Counted from the first letter of the stretch, positions 7,734 through 26,322 are shown. The stretch is DNA of 33,331 nucleotides from Synechococcus sp. 8F6 (GCF_002252665.1 NZ_NQKZ01000021.1:1-33331), one strand, 5' to 3'. Program-made: numbers and translations. The notes: generated from the sequence alone by a model not told the origin.

Positions 7734-7739
7734 TTTATA
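7734..7739 (-). promoter_or_regulatory. Putative -10 box upstream of the DUF2997 gene
   Basis: On the minus strand this reads TATAAA, 16 nt before the DUF2997 ATG. It stands out in the otherwise GC-rich 90-nt gap (7718-7807). No good -35 hexamer lies 16-18 nt upstream, so the call is weak. If real, the transcript leader would be only about 10 nt long. Confidence 0.35.
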
Positions 7740-7807
7740 CATGTTAGCCGCGATTTCTGATGGCTGGGCGAGAGGCTGGGCCCGGGGACGCGTCAGCTTC
7801 GTCAGCG

Positions 7808-8656
7808 TCAGCTGAGCAGGCCCTCATCCACCAGCGTCTGCAGGCGTTCGAGCACCTCGGGTTGCTCCAGCTGCTCGAGGGCCAGCCGCGCCTCATCGCG
7901 CACGCTCGGCTCCGCGTCGTGAAGCATGGCGTGCAACAGCGATTCCACCACCACCTGCTGGCGGGGCTGCACCAGGTCGCCATAGAGGCGACCCAGGGCC
8001 CAGGCGCTGTTGCTGCGCACGGCCGGCTCGCTATCGATGCGCAAGCTCAGCAGCAACTGGGCCGCCGCCGGATCGGCCTTCGCCGCTCCGGTGGAGCCCG
8101 CCTCCGCCAGAGAGCTCGCAGCCCAGAGGCGCACGGCGGCGATATCCACCTGGAGCGAGCGGATCAGGGGATTGAGCACCGGCGCATCCGGGTAGTTGCC
8201 CAGGCTCCAGGCCACCGCCTTGCGCACATAGCCGTTGTCGTCGGAGCCCAGCAGGGCCAGCAGCGGCTCCACCGCCAGGGGGCTGGGGTTGCGGCCCAGG
8301 GCATACACCGCACTCATCCGCAGGATCGGGCAGCTCACCGCCAATAGGGGCAACAGCAGCGGCAGGGCCCGCGGATCGCGGTGCTCACAAAAGATGCGCA
8401 ACCCCTGCATGCACTGCTCGTGGGTGCTGCCGCCAGCCTCAGCGCGCAACAACACCAAACCCTGGTCGCATTCAGCGGCCACGTCGCTGGCCGTTGGATC
8501 GCTGGTCTCCAGGTCGTCGAGGGGATCGCCGAGCAGCTCCTCCGCCAATTCCTGGGCCAGCACCTCAGGGTCGAGGTGCAGCTGCTGGGGACTGTCGCCG
8601 AAGGGCCCTGACGGATGGTCAGGCTGGGGCTGATCGGGCTGCAGGGAAAGGCTCAC
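7808..8656 (-). CDS. HEAT-repeat protein (PBS-lyase-like repeats)
   Basis: A 282-residue all-helical repeat protein. After an acidic N-terminus (1-65), HEAT/PBS-lyase-type repeats run through the rest. Recognisable units include DPRALPLLLPLLA, LRMSAVYALGRNPSPLAVEPLLALL, VRKAVAWSLGNYPDAPVLNPLI, VRLWAASSLAEAG, VRSNSAWALGRLYGD and VRDEARLALEQLEQPEVLERL. Such repeats occur in phycobilin lyase subunits (CpcE/F) and NblB, and in general scaffold proteins. I cannot tell which role applies, and there is no phycobiliprotein gene nearby. The start is GTG 8656, 9 nt after the stop of a 41-residue membrane peptide, so those two are likely co-translated. Confidence 0.85.
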   Translation of the reverse strand: MSLSLQPDQPQPDHPSGPFGDSPQQLHLDPEVLAQELAEELLGDPLDDLETSDPTASDVAAECDQGLVLLRAEAGGSTHEQCMQGLRIFCEHRDPRALPLLLPLLAVSCPILRMSAVYALGRNPSPLAVEPLLALLGSDDNGYVRKAVAWSLGNYPDAPVLNPLIRSLQVDIAAVRLWAASSLAEAGSTGAAKADPAAAQLLLSLRIDSEPAVRSNSAWALGRLYGDLVQPRQQVVVESLLHAMLHDAEPSVRDEARLALEQLEQPEVLERLQTLVDEGLLS

Positions 8657-8665
8657 GACGGGGAC

Positions 8666-8791
8666 TCAGCCGATCGGGGCGGGGGCAGCCATGTCGCCGG
8701 GCAACCAGATCCGAGCACTCACGGCAAAGAGCGCCAATCCGAACAGCACCACGATGGCGGCCGGCAGCAGGGTGGAGCGAAAAAATTGCAC
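8666..8791 (-). CDS. Putative 41-aa single-pass membrane peptide
   Basis: Small GTG-started frame of 41 residues. It has a basic/aromatic N-terminus (MQFFRS), one hydrophobic helix at about residues 8-25 (LLPAAIVVLFGLALFAVS), then ARIWLPGDMAAPAPIG. The helix, positive-inside N-terminus and Pro-rich end look like a real small thylakoid or plasma-membrane subunit. Its stop is 9 nt before the HEAT-repeat gene, consistent with an operon. I cannot name a family. The start is inferred: GTG 8791 is the only standard start close to the helix, with only a weak purine stretch upstream. The 69-nt gap to the divergent transporter gene must hold both promoters, but I could not place them. Confidence 0.55.
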   Translation of the reverse strand: MQFFRSTLLPAAIVVLFGLALFAVSARIWLPGDMAAPAPIG

Positions 8792-8860
8792 AGCCTTGGG
8801 GGTGAGCGAGCGCCTGGACCCATCATCGCCCCTAGTGTTCGCCGAACTGCCCCCCGCTTG

Positions 8861-10129
8861 ATGGCCCCGTCCTCCGGCACCTGGCGGCGCCTCACCGCGG
8901 TGGCGGCCGAAGGGGTGGCCAGCGGCACGCCCTACATGGTGGGCACCAAGCTCCTGCAGGGCTGGCTCACCGCCTCCGGCGTGCCGCTCGGGCTGATCGG
9001 CCTGTTGGCCTACGCCGAACTGCCCTACACCTTGAAGATGTTTTGGGCGCCGGCCCTGGATCGCTGGCCGATCCCCTGGCCCGACCGGCGGCGGGGCTGG
9101 CTGCTGCTGCTGCAGCTGCTGCTGGTGCTGGTGATCGCTGCCATGGCCCTGCTGCGGCCCAGCCAGGATCCCGCCAGCCTGACGGCCATCGGCCTGATGG
9201 CCCTGCTGCTGGCCCTGGTGAGCGCCACCCAGGACATCGTGGTGGATGCGTACCGCACCGACCTGCTGCCCGAACGGGAGCGGGGTGGCGGCGCCGCCGC
9301 CACCAACCTCGGCTACCGCGGCGCCATGCTCGCCATCGGCGCCGGGGGCTTCATCCTGGCCGGCCGCAGCGGCTGGCCCCTGGCCTTCCTTGGCTCGGCG
9401 GTGCTGATGCTGCTGGTGGTGCCCTTCACCCTGACGGCCCCGAAACTGCCGCCGATCCAGCACCAGGTGTCCAGCCTGCGCCAGGCGGTGGCAGGGCCGG
9501 CCTGGGAGTTCCTGCACCGCACCGGCCCTGGCCGAGCCTTGATGTTGCTGGCCCTGGTGCTGCTCTACCGCTGGCCCGATGGCCTGCTCAACGTGATGGC
9601 CGTGCCCTTCCTGATCCAGCAGGGATTCCCGCCGGAGGTGGTGGGCTCGGTGCTGGCCGGCTGGGGCATCGGCGCCACCATCGTCGGCACGATCCTCGGC
9701 GGCATCCTGTTCGCCAGGTTGGGCATGAACCGATCGCTTTGGGTGTTTGCCCTGGTGGGGGCGGCGGGAAACTTGTCCTACTGGGGCCTGGCGAGCTTCA
9801 AGGGCGGCATGCCGGCCCTGCTGATGGCGGTGGGGCTGGAAAACCTGGGCGGCGGGCTGGTGGGCGCTGCGTTCGTGGCCCTGCTGATGAGCCTCTGCAA
9901 CCCCCGCTTCTCCGCCACCCAGTACGCCCTGCTCTCTGGGGTCTACGCCCTGAGCCGCTCGGTGCTCTCTGGCCAAGCTGGTTTTGTGGCCGAAGGTGTG
10001 GGCTGGAGCAGTTTCTTCCTGCTCACCGTGGCCTCCTCCCTGCCGGCCTTCCTGCTGATGGCCTGGCTCACCCCCTGGAACGGCGACGGGGCCAAGGGGG
10101 CCTTCGATCCCGCCAAAGACCCCACCTGA
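8861..10129 (+). CDS. AmpG-like MFS transporter
   Basis: A 422-residue polytopic membrane protein of the major facilitator superfamily, with roughly 12 hydrophobic helices. The N-terminal half has the AmpG-type pattern: SGTPYMVGTKLLQGWLTASG, then LPYTLKMFWAPALDRW with RRRGWLLLLQ in the first cytoplasmic loop, and SATQDIVVDAYRTDLL with the conserved intramembrane Asp. E. coli AmpG imports anhydromuropeptides for peptidoglycan recycling. The cyanobacterial substrate is not established, so I give only the family. ATG 8861 is the first good start. The stop TGA abuts the convergent rlmN stop with no spacer base (10129/10130). Confidence 0.85.
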   Translation: MAPSSGTWRRLTAVAAEGVASGTPYMVGTKLLQGWLTASGVPLGLIGLLAYAELPYTLKMFWAPALDRWPIPWPDRRRGWLLLLQLLLVLVIAAMALLRPSQDPASLTAIGLMALLLALVSATQDIVVDAYRTDLLPERERGGGAAATNLGYRGAMLAIGAGGFILAGRSGWPLAFLGSAVLMLLVVPFTLTAPKLPPIQHQVSSLRQAVAGPAWEFLHRTGPGRALMLLALVLLYRWPDGLLNVMAVPFLIQQGFPPEVVGSVLAGWGIGATIVGTILGGILFARLGMNRSLWVFALVGAAGNLSYWGLASFKGGMPALLMAVGLENLGGGLVGAAFVALLMSLCNPRFSATQYALLSGVYALSRSVLSGQAGFVAEGVGWSSFFLLTVASSLPAFLLMAWLTPWNGDGAKGAFDPAKDPT

Positions 10130-17488
<7,359 letters not shown>

Positions 17489-17568
17489 CGGCTTGGAGCT
17501 CGCGGAGATCGAGAGAGGAAGGAGTGGCACGGCAACGCCCAGAGGAGCGGTCCGCGATCAATCAGCGA

Positions 17569-20500
17569 TCAGTCGTCGTCATAGTCCGCGACGCCGAGGG
17601 ATTCGTAGGTGGGCCGGCTGGGGGTGCTGCGGCGGGGGTTGACGTCCTGCATCAGATCCACTTCTTCGCCGGCATCGGTGTACACGGCGATATCGAGACC
17701 AAGCGACTGCAGCTCGCGCATCAGCACCTTGAACGACTCGGGAGTGCCGGGGCGGGGAATCGGCTTGCCCTTGACGATGGCGTTGAGCGCCTCGTTGCGG
17801 CCCTGCATGTCGTCGGACTTGACGGTGAGCAGTTCCTGCAGGGTGTAGGCGGCGCCGTAGGCCTCGAGGGCCCACACCTCCATCTCACCCAGGCGCTGGC
17901 CGCCCTGCTGGGCCTTACCGCCCAGGGGCTGCTGGGTCACCAGCGAGTAGGGGCCGGTGGAGCGGGCGTGGATCTTGTCGTCCACCAGGTGCACCAGCTT
18001 AAGGATGTGGGCATAACCCACGGTCACCGGCTGGTCGAACGGTTCGCCGCTGCGGCCATCGATCAGCTGGATTTTGCCAGGGTTTTCCGGGTCGTAGACC
18101 CAATCCTTGCCAGGCAGCTTGGCCGCCTCTTCCAGGTAGGCCTGCACCGTCTGCTTGCTCTTCTCGGCACCGTGCATCTCGTCAAAGGGCACCACCTTGA
18201 CGCGGCAGTCGAGGTGCGATGAGGCCCAGCCCATCAGGCACTCGAACACCTGGCCCACGTTCATGCGGCTCGGCACACCCAGGGGGTTGAGCACGATGTC
18301 GATCGGGGTGCCATCGGGCAGGTAGGGCATGTCCTGCTGGGGCAGGATCCGGCTGATGATGCCCTTGTTGCCGTGGCGGCCGGCCATCTTGTCGCCCACC
18401 TGGATCTTGCGGCGCTGGGCCACATAGACCCGCACCACCATGTTCGCGCCCGGAGGCAGCTCGTCGCCCTGCTCGCGGGTGTAGATGCGCACGTCCACCA
18501 CGCGACCCCGCTCGGTGCTGGGAACCCGCAGGGAGTTGTCGCGCACATCGCGGGCTTTCTCACCGAAGATTGCGCGCAGCAGCTTCTCTTCGGGGGGCTG
18601 GTCGGATTCACCCTTGGGGGTCACCTTGCCCACCAGGATGTCGCCGCTTTCGACATAGGCGCCGATGCGGATGATGCCCATCTCGTCGAGATGACCCAGG
18701 CTCTCCTCGGCCACGTTCGGGATTTCCCGGGTGATTTCCTCGGGTCCAAGCTTGGTCTGACGGGCCTCGATCTCGTACTTCTCGATGTGCACCGAGGTGT
18801 AGAGGTCGTCGTGCACCAGCCGATCGCTGAGCAGGATGGCGTCCTCGTAGTTGTAGCCCTCCCAGGGCATGTAGGCGATCAGCACGTTCTGGCCAAGGGC
18901 GATCTCGCCGCCCTCGCAGGCCGAGCCATCCGCCAGCACCTGGCCGGCAATCACCGTGTCGCCCTGGCGGACGATCGGGCGCTGGTTCAGGCAGGTGTCC
19001 TGGTTGGAGCGCTGGTACTTCTGCAGGTGGTGCACATGGTCGGTGCCCTGGTCATCGCGGATGACGATGGCGGTGGCATCCACAAAGGTGACCGTGCCGT
19101 TGACCCGGGTGATCGGCACCATGCCGGAGTCGCGGGCGACCTGGGTTTCCAGGCCCGTGCCCACCAGGGGACGCTCGGGGCGGAGCAGGGGCACCGCCTG
19201 ACGTTGCATGTTGGAGCCCATCAGGGCCCGGTTGGCGTCGTCGTGCTCCAGGAAGGGGATCAGGGAGGTGGCCACCGAAATCACCTGCACCGGTGAAAGC
19301 TGCACGTAGTCCACCTGCTCGGGCGGCACCTTCTCAAAGTCCTGGCGATAGCGCACCGGCACCAGCTCGGCGGTGATTCGGCCGTCCGCGTCGGTCGGCA
19401 CGTCACCGGGGGCGACGCGGCACTCGTCCTCCAGGTCGGCGGAGAGGTAGATGGGATCGCCACTCTTGTGGACGATGCCGTTCTCCACCTTCCAGAACGG
19501 GGTTTCGATGAAGCCGTACTCATTCACCCGGGCGTGGGTGGCCAGCGAACCGATCAGACCGGCGTTCGGACCTTCCGGCGTTTCGATCGGGCAGATGCGG
19601 CCGTAATGGGAGGGGTGGATGTCGCGCACGGCAAAGCCGGCCCGCTCGCGGGTCAGACCGCCTGGGCCGAGGGCACTGATGCGGCGCTTGTGGGTGAGCT
19701 CCGCCAGGGGGTTGGTCTGATCCATGAACTGGCTCAGCTGGCTGGAGCCGAAGAACTCCTTGATCGCCGCCACCAGGGGCTTGGGGTTCACCAGCTGGGC
19801 GGGGGTAAGGCTCTCGGTCTCACCAACCGTCATCCGCTCCTTGATGATCCGCTCGAGGCGATTCAGGCCGACGCGCACCTGGTTCTGCAGCAGCTCGCCG
19901 ACGGAGCGGACGCGGCGATTGCCGAGGTGGTCGATGTCATCGAGGCAGGCACCGCCCACATCGAGCTCAAGGTTGATCAGGTAGTCGATCGTGCTCAGCA
20001 CGTCCTCAGGGGTGAGGGTGCGCACCGCATCGGGAATGGTGAGGCGCAGCTTTTTGTTGATCTTGTAGCGGCCCACCCGACCCAGGTCGTAGCGCTTGGG
20101 GTCGAAGAAGCGGCTGTGCAGCAGGGTCTGGCCGCCGCTGACGGAGGGGGGCTCACCGGGACGCAGCTTCTTGTAGAGCTCCAGCAGGGCCTGGTCTTCC
20201 GAGGAAATGCCCTCGTCGTTGGCCGCCTCGATCGACTTCTGGTAGTACTCGGGGTGCCGCAGCTTGTCGAGCACATCGTTGTCCGACAGACCAATGGCCC
20301 GCATCAGCACGTGGGCGTTGATCTTGCGGGTCTTGTCGACGCGAACGTGCAGCAGGTCGTTCTTGTCAGTCTCGAACTTCAGCCAGGCACCGCGATTGGG
20401 GATCAGGCTAGCGTTGAAGGTCTTGCGGCCGTTCTTGTCCTGCTCGTCCTTGAAGTAGACGCCGGGCGAGCGGACGATCTGGTTGACGATCACGCGCTCG

Positions 20501-20859
20501 GCGCCATTGATGATGAACGTGCCGCGTTCGGTCATCAGCGGCAGTTCGCCGATGAACACCTCCTGCTCCTTGATTTCGCCGGTCTCCTTGTTGACCAGGC
20601 GGCAGGTGACATACATCTGGGACGCGAAGGTCGCGTCACGGCGCTTGGCCTCTTCCACATCGTGGCGGGGGCGCTTCAGGCGGTACTCGCTACCGATGAA
20701 GTGCAGCTCAAGCTTGCCGGTGTAGTCGGTGATCGGCGAAAAGCTCTCGAGCTCTTCGATCAACCCCTTCTCCAGGAACCATTTGAAGCTGGCGCGCTGC
20801 ACCTCCACCAAATCGGGCAGGTAAGTAACGGTCTTAGCGACCTGGATCGCGCTGCTCAT
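17569..20859 (-). CDS. rpoB: DNA-directed RNA polymerase subunit beta (RpoB)
   Basis: A 1096-residue beta subunit forming the second pincer of RNA polymerase. The N-terminus is typical: [20 protein letters not shown]. The rifampicin-pocket region ([20 protein letters not shown] followed by [12 protein letters not shown]) is intact and looks wild-type. The late motifs [17 protein letters not shown] and [20 protein letters not shown] are both present. The C-terminal tail is acidic (ADYDDD). ATG 20859 was chosen over the longer frame to 20952, whose extra 31 residues run through a structured leader. A modest AGG lies 8 nt before the ATG. The leader contains a terminator-like hairpin and a 12-bp inverted repeat, suggesting regulation of the operon by RNA structure. 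Confidence 0.98.
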   Translation of the reverse strand: MSSAIQVAKTVTYLPDLVEVQRASFKWFLEKGLIEELESFSPITDYTGKLELHFIGSEYRLKRPRHDVEEAKRRDATFASQMYVTCRLVNKETGEIKEQEVFIGELPLMTERGTFIINGAERVIVNQIVRSPGVYFKDEQDKNGRKTFNASLIPNRGAWLKFETDKNDLLHVRVDKTRKINAHVLMRAIGLSDNDVLDKLRHPEYYQKSIEAANDEGISSEDQALLELYKKLRPGEPPSVSGGQTLLHSRFFDPKRYDLGRVGRYKINKKLRLTIPDAVRTLTPEDVLSTIDYLINLELDVGGACLDDIDHLGNRRVRSVGELLQNQVRVGLNRLERIIKERMTVGETESLTPAQLVNPKPLVAAIKEFFGSSQLSQFMDQTNPLAELTHKRRISALGPGGLTRERAGFAVRDIHPSHYGRICPIETPEGPNAGLIGSLATHARVNEYGFIETPFWKVENGIVHKSGDPIYLSADLEDECRVAPGDVPTDADGRITAELVPVRYRQDFEKVPPEQVDYVQLSPVQVISVATSLIPFLEHDDANRALMGSNMQRQAVPLLRPERPLVGTGLETQVARDSGMVPITRVNGTVTFVDATAIVIRDDQGTDHVHHLQKYQRSNQDTCLNQRPIVRQGDTVIAGQVLADGSACEGGEIALGQNVLIAYMPWEGYNYEDAILLSDRLVHDDLYTSVHIEKYEIEARQTKLGPEEITREIPNVAEESLGHLDEMGIIRIGAYVESGDILVGKVTPKGESDQPPEEKLLRAIFGEKARDVRDNSLRVPSTERGRVVDVRIYTREQGDELPPGANMVVRVYVAQRRKIQVGDKMAGRHGNKGIISRILPQQDMPYLPDGTPIDIVLNPLGVPSRMNVGQVFECLMGWASSHLDCRVKVVPFDEMHGAEKSKQTVQAYLEEAAKLPGKDWVYDPENPGKIQLIDGRSGEPFDQPVTVGYAHILKLVHLVDDKIHARSTGPYSLVTQQPLGGKAQQGGQRLGEMEVWALEAYGAAYTLQELLTVKSDDMQGRNEALNAIVKGKPIPRPGTPESFKVLMRELQSLGLDIAVYTDAGEEVDLMQDVNPRRSTPSRPTYESLGVADYDDD

Positions 20860-20920
20860 GCGGTGAACCTGCAGGAACGGGTGGGAAAGGACTGGCCGGT
20901 GGGGCACCCCATGGCGGGCG

Positions 20921-21024
20921 CTGCAGTCTTGACGGCCCGCAGCCGCCCACACAAACAGCCGCCCCCCGAGCGGGGAACGGCTGCCCGAGGGGGCTTGCTC
21001 AACGGGATTGCTTCAAGACTGCAG
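20921..21024 (-). repeat. 12-bp inverted repeat enclosing the rpoB leader hairpin
   Basis: CTGCAGTCTTGA at 20921-20932 and its exact reverse complement TCAAGACTGCAG at 21013-21024 are separated by 80 nt. Between the arms lies the terminator-like hairpin at 20956-20983. In the rpoB leader RNA the two arms could pair as a 12-bp base helix around the hairpin. A chance 12-bp match at this spacing is unlikely, although CTGCAG is itself palindromic, which makes half of the match cheaper. A regulatory RNA element is the likely reading, but structure and function are unproven. Confidence 0.6.
20946..20983 (-). terminator. Intrinsic-terminator-like hairpin between tatD and rpoB
   Basis: On the minus strand, a 12-bp stem (CAGCCGTTCCCC paired with GGGGGGCGGCTG, including two T·G wobbles) around a GCTC loop is followed directly by TTTGTGTG. 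It ends 96 nt before the rpoB ATG. It may terminate the tatD transcript or act as an attenuator in the rpoB leader. An upstream GCCCCC (minus strand, 20994 to 20989) can pair with the GGGGGC of the 3' arm, offering an alternative anti-terminator fold. Confidence 0.6.
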
Positions 21025-21067
21025 ACGTCGACAACAAGGAGCGCTTCCGCTTCCAGGCCAATGAAAT

Positions 21068-21080
21068 ATCATACATTATG
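21068..21080 (-). promoter_or_regulatory. Putative promoter for the rpoB operon at the tatD stop codon
   Basis: The minus strand carries CATAAT (21080-21075) and TATGAT (21073-21068), two -10-like hexamers in a GC-rich genome, overlapping the last codons and stop of tatD. No strong -35 is seen 16-18 nt upstream. If TATGAT is used, transcription would begin near 21061 and give a leader of about 200 nt before rpoB that contains both the 12-bp inverted repeat and the terminator-like hairpin. Confidence 0.4.
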
Positions 21081-21908
21081 AAGCGGCAGGCGGAACAGCT
21101 CGGCCGCATTGGAAGTGCTGGTATTGGCGACTTGCGTGAGGGTTTCCCCACGCAGCTCGGCCACCCGCGCCGCCACCGACGCCACGAACGCCGGCTCATT
21201 GCGTTTGCCCCGCCGGGGGACCGGCGCCAGAAAGGGGCAGTCGGTTTCCACCAGGTAGCGATCCGCGGGCACCTGCCGGGCACAGGCATGGGTGGCCTCC
21301 GCTTTGGGAAACGTGACGGTGCCGCTGAAGCTGATGTAAAAACCCAGCTCCAGAAACCCCTCCATTTCCTTGGGGTTGCCCCCCCAGCAATGCATCACGC
21401 CGCGGGGGCAAGCACCGCGCGCAGCCCGCTGGCGCAGCAGGGCCAACATCGGTTCGGCCGCATCGCGGCAGTGCACGATCACCGGCAGATCCAGCTCCAC
21501 CGCCAGATCCAGCTGGGGCTCCAGCATGGCGAGCTGCTGCTCGAGGTTGTGGTCACGAAACAGATCGAGGCCCAGCTCACCAATGGCCACCACGCGGGAA
21601 TCGGCCTGGGCGGCCTGGCGCAGCACGCCAGCGGTGTCGTCGCGCCAGTGCTCGGTATCGAGGGGATGGACTCCCACGGAATAGCGCAGCTCGGGAAAGC
21701 GATCGGCCAGGGCCCGGATCGCTGGAATCTCCGAAGGCTCCACGCAGGCATGAACCAGAGCCTGCACGCCGGCATCCCGCCAGCGCTGGGCCACCTCCTC
21801 GAGGTCCTCGTCGAAATTGCGGAACACGATGTGACAGTGGCTGTCGACCAGCGCCGCTGGAGTCACGGCTGTGGCTGGGCTCAGAGCTGTGGCTGGGCTC
21901 AGAGCCAT
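21069..21908 (-). CDS. tatD: TatD family metal-dependent hydrolase / deoxyribonuclease
   Basis: A 279-residue TIM-barrel metallohydrolase. Metal ligands are readable: His24 and His26 in DSHCH, the Glu of AIGELGLD, the His of VIVHCRDA, the His of GVMHCWGG and the Asp of LVETDCPFLAP. TatD enzymes are Mg-dependent 3'-5' exonucleases acting on single-stranded DNA or RNA and linked to oxidative damage repair and DNA turnover. ATG 21908 is chosen; a TTG at 21935 lies inside the rpsT terminator hairpin. Residues 2-13 (ALSPAT twice) come from an 18-bp tandem duplication at 21868-21903, so the N-terminal leader is of recent origin. The stop codon overlaps a likely rpoB promoter. Confidence 0.93.
   Translation of the reverse strand: MALSPATALSPATAVTPAALVDSHCHIVFRNFDEDLEEVAQRWRDAGVQALVHACVEPSEIPAIRALADRFPELRYSVGVHPLDTEHWRDDTAGVLRQAAQADSRVVAIGELGLDLFRDHNLEQQLAMLEPQLDLAVELDLPVIVHCRDAAEPMLALLRQRAARGACPRGVMHCWGGNPKEMEGFLELGFYISFSGTVTFPKAEATHACARQVPADRYLVETDCPFLAPVPRRGKRNEPAFVASVAARVAELRGETLTQVANTSTSNAAELFRLPLHNV
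21868..21903. repeat. 18-bp tandem duplication in the tatD N-terminus
   Basis: Two perfect copies of an 18-bp unit (GCTGTGGCTGGGCTCAGA on the plus strand) lie side by side. In tatD they encode the repeated hexapeptide ALSPAT near the N-terminus, before the first metal-binding histidines. The repeat keeps the frame. It is a candidate slippage site that varies between strains. Confidence 0.9.
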
Positions 21909-21956
21909 GGCACAACAAAATCCTGGGAATGGCAACCAGTGTGGCCATTCCCAGGA
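21909..21956 (-). terminator. Intrinsic terminator downstream of rpsT
   Basis: On the minus strand a perfect 13-bp stem (TCCTGGGAATGGC with GCCATTCCCAGGA, arms 21944-21956 and 21921-21933) with a 10-nt loop is followed at once by TTTTGTTGTG. This is a convincing rho-independent terminator for rpsT. The tatD ATG lies only 12 nt beyond the stem, so tatD expression depends on read-through, a processed transcript, or a promoter I could not find. Confidence 0.85.
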
Positions 21957-21960
21957 TCTG

Positions 21961-22000
21961 CTGCCTCGGTGGGCACCGGAGGCTCAAGGTGTCGAGGCAG
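21961..22000 (-). other. Second hairpin directly after the rpsT stop codon
   Basis: Arms CTGCCTCG (21961-21968) and CGAGGCAG (21993-22000) form a perfect 8-bp stem, with a smaller inner CACC/GGTG pairing inside. It begins 4 nt after the rpsT stop and precedes the terminator hairpin by 4 nt. It may protect the mRNA 3' end or slow RNA polymerase before termination. Confidence 0.55.
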
Positions 22001-22004
22001 GAGC

Positions 22005-23778
<1,774 letters not shown>

Positions 23779-23788
23779 GCGGGCTGGC

Positions 23789-24502
23789 CTAGCGCTTCAC
23801 CAGATCACGCACCCGCGGCTGGCCATCAACGATTTCACCCACCAGCACCTGGTCGGTGATGTTGACGAACAAGCCGTTCTCCAGCACTCCGGGCAGGTTG
23901 TTGATCGCCGCCTCCAGGCTGGCCGGATCGCTGATGCCACCGGCGAATTTCACATCCAGCACCAGGTTGCCCTGGTCGGTCACCACCGGCCCAGCCTTCT
24001 TCACGGCCATGCGCAGCTGGGCATCACCGCCCATGGCGGCGAGCTCAGCCTGCGCCTGCCGCCAGGCGCCGGGAAGCACCTCCACCGGCAACAGGAAGCC
24101 CAGGTTGAGCGTGTCGACAAGCTTGGTGGCATCCACCACCACCACAAAGCGCTCGGCGCGGCGGGCCACCAGTTTCTCCTGCACGTGGCAGGCGCCACCA
24201 CCCTTGATCAGCTGGAAGGAGGGATCCACCTCATCGGCCCCGTCGATGGCCAGATCGATGCGCTCGATCGCATTGAGGCTCTTGAGCGGAATGCCCAGCT
24301 CGGCGGCCAGCACCTCCCCCTGAAACGATGTGGTGACCCCCACCACATCGGTGAGTTCGCCGCTGTTGAGCTTCGCCCCGAGGGCCTGAATCATCAGGGC
24401 CGCGGTGGAGCCGGAGCCCAGGCCCACCACCATGCCGCTGCGGATCTGCTCGGTGGCAGCCGTTGCCACGGCCTGCTTCATCCGGTCCTGCAGGTCCGAC
24501 AT
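23789..24502 (-). CDS. rpiA: Ribose-5-phosphate isomerase A
   Basis: A 237-residue cytosolic enzyme interconverting ribose 5-phosphate and ribulose 5-phosphate, needed in both the Calvin cycle and the oxidative pentose phosphate pathway. The phosphate-binding [14 protein letters not shown] near residues 25-38, the catalytic-loop [11 protein letters not shown], and [15 protein letters not shown] are all present, along with the late [12 protein letters not shown] 24502 gives the usual length. It lies 37 nt downstream of the htrA-type gene on the same strand, so the two are probably co-transcribed. Confidence 0.96.
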   Translation of the reverse strand: MSDLQDRMKQAVATAATEQIRSGMVVGLGSGSTAALMIQALGAKLNSGELTDVVGVTTSFQGEVLAAELGIPLKSLNAIERIDLAIDGADEVDPSFQLIKGGGACHVQEKLVARRAERFVVVVDATKLVDTLNLGFLLPVEVLPGAWRQAQAELAAMGGDAQLRMAVKKAGPVVTDQGNLVLDVKFAGGISDPASLEAAINNLPGVLENGLFVNITDQVLVGEIVDGQPRVRDLVKR

Positions 24503-24539
24503 CCAGTGCTCCTCTCTCGGGCCGCGACCGTAGCAGCGT

Positions 24540-25838
<1,299 letters not shown>

Positions 25839-25886
25839 TCAGGTAGGCCCATCCGCCTAAGTTGGCGTTTGATCGCACAGGCGGCC

Positions 25887-26186
25887 ATGGCAGCAATTCC
25901 CCCCGGCACCCGTCAGCGCTGCACGCTCTGCCAGGTGGAGATCCAGGGCATGGTCGGCGGCAACGACCTGGTGCACTTCAGCCAGGGCGCCCCGGGCACG
26001 CGCGCCAAGCTTTGGGCGAGGGTTTGCCAATACCTGCGCACCGACGAGCAGAAGGGCCAGTGCCTCAACCAGGACGCCGGCCAGCGCGGCACCGTGCAGC
26101 CCAGCGACTACTTCGCCGAAGCCCCGGTGATTGAGATGCCTCCCTTGGGCGGCATGGGGCCTGGGACGGACCATCCCCTAGGGTGA
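25887..26186 (+). CDS. Conserved-looking 99-aa protein with four cysteines
   Basis: No named family recognised, though the sequence looks like a conserved small cyanobacterial protein. It has Cys12 and Cys15 (RCTLC), then VEIQGMVGGNDLVHFSQGAPGTRAKLWARVC with His30 and Cys47, then Cys59 (KGQC), and an acidic/Pro-rich C-terminus. CxxC plus two further cysteines could bind zinc or an Fe-S cluster; this is inference. ATG 25887 is chosen because the conserved-looking part starts there, while the frame is open to 25833. It is divergent from htrA with a 132-nt gap. The following rimP leader begins directly after its stop. Confidence 0.7.
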   Translation: MAAIPPGTRQRCTLCQVEIQGMVGGNDLVHFSQGAPGTRAKLWARVCQYLRTDEQKGQCLNQDAGQRGTVQPSDYFAEAPVIEMPPLGGMGPGTDHPLG

Positions 26187-26322
26187 TGGCTTGCCCGGCG
26201 GGCAATCCCAATCGTCACGGTTCAGCTTTGCGCCCAAGGGCGCATGCAACAGACCGTGCAGATGGGCAGTTTTCCAGACTGCAAAAGCCGGCGGGCCTCC
26301 TGCCCCCAGCCCCACTGCAGCG
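26187..26322 (+). promoter_or_regulatory. Structured leader of the rimP-nusA-infB operon
   Basis: This 136-nt gap holds three successive inverted repeats: TTGCCC/GGGCAA at 26191-26205 with a 3-nt loop, TGCGCCC/GGGCGCA at 26229-26244, and GCAGT/ACTGC at 26266-26282. None is followed by a proper T-tract. They may be leader structures for the operon, whose homologue in E. coli is autoregulated. No clear promoter hexamers were found. Confidence 0.35.

Noticed and set aside
7790-7813. Short direct repeats CGTCAGC at the HEAT-gene stop codon
   Set aside because: Copies are only about 7 bp and part of ordinary sequence; there is no structural or regulatory context.
8666-9976. A 436-codon minus-strand frame opposite the transporter
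   Set aside because: Only its last 41 codons, outside the transporter gene, look like protein. The remainder is an antisense shadow of helix-encoding DNA.
19468-21081. A 537-codon open frame antisense to rpoB
   Set aside because: RpoB is unambiguous on the other strand. High GC and codon bias remove stops from antisense frames here, and the antisense product is compositionally odd and matches nothing.
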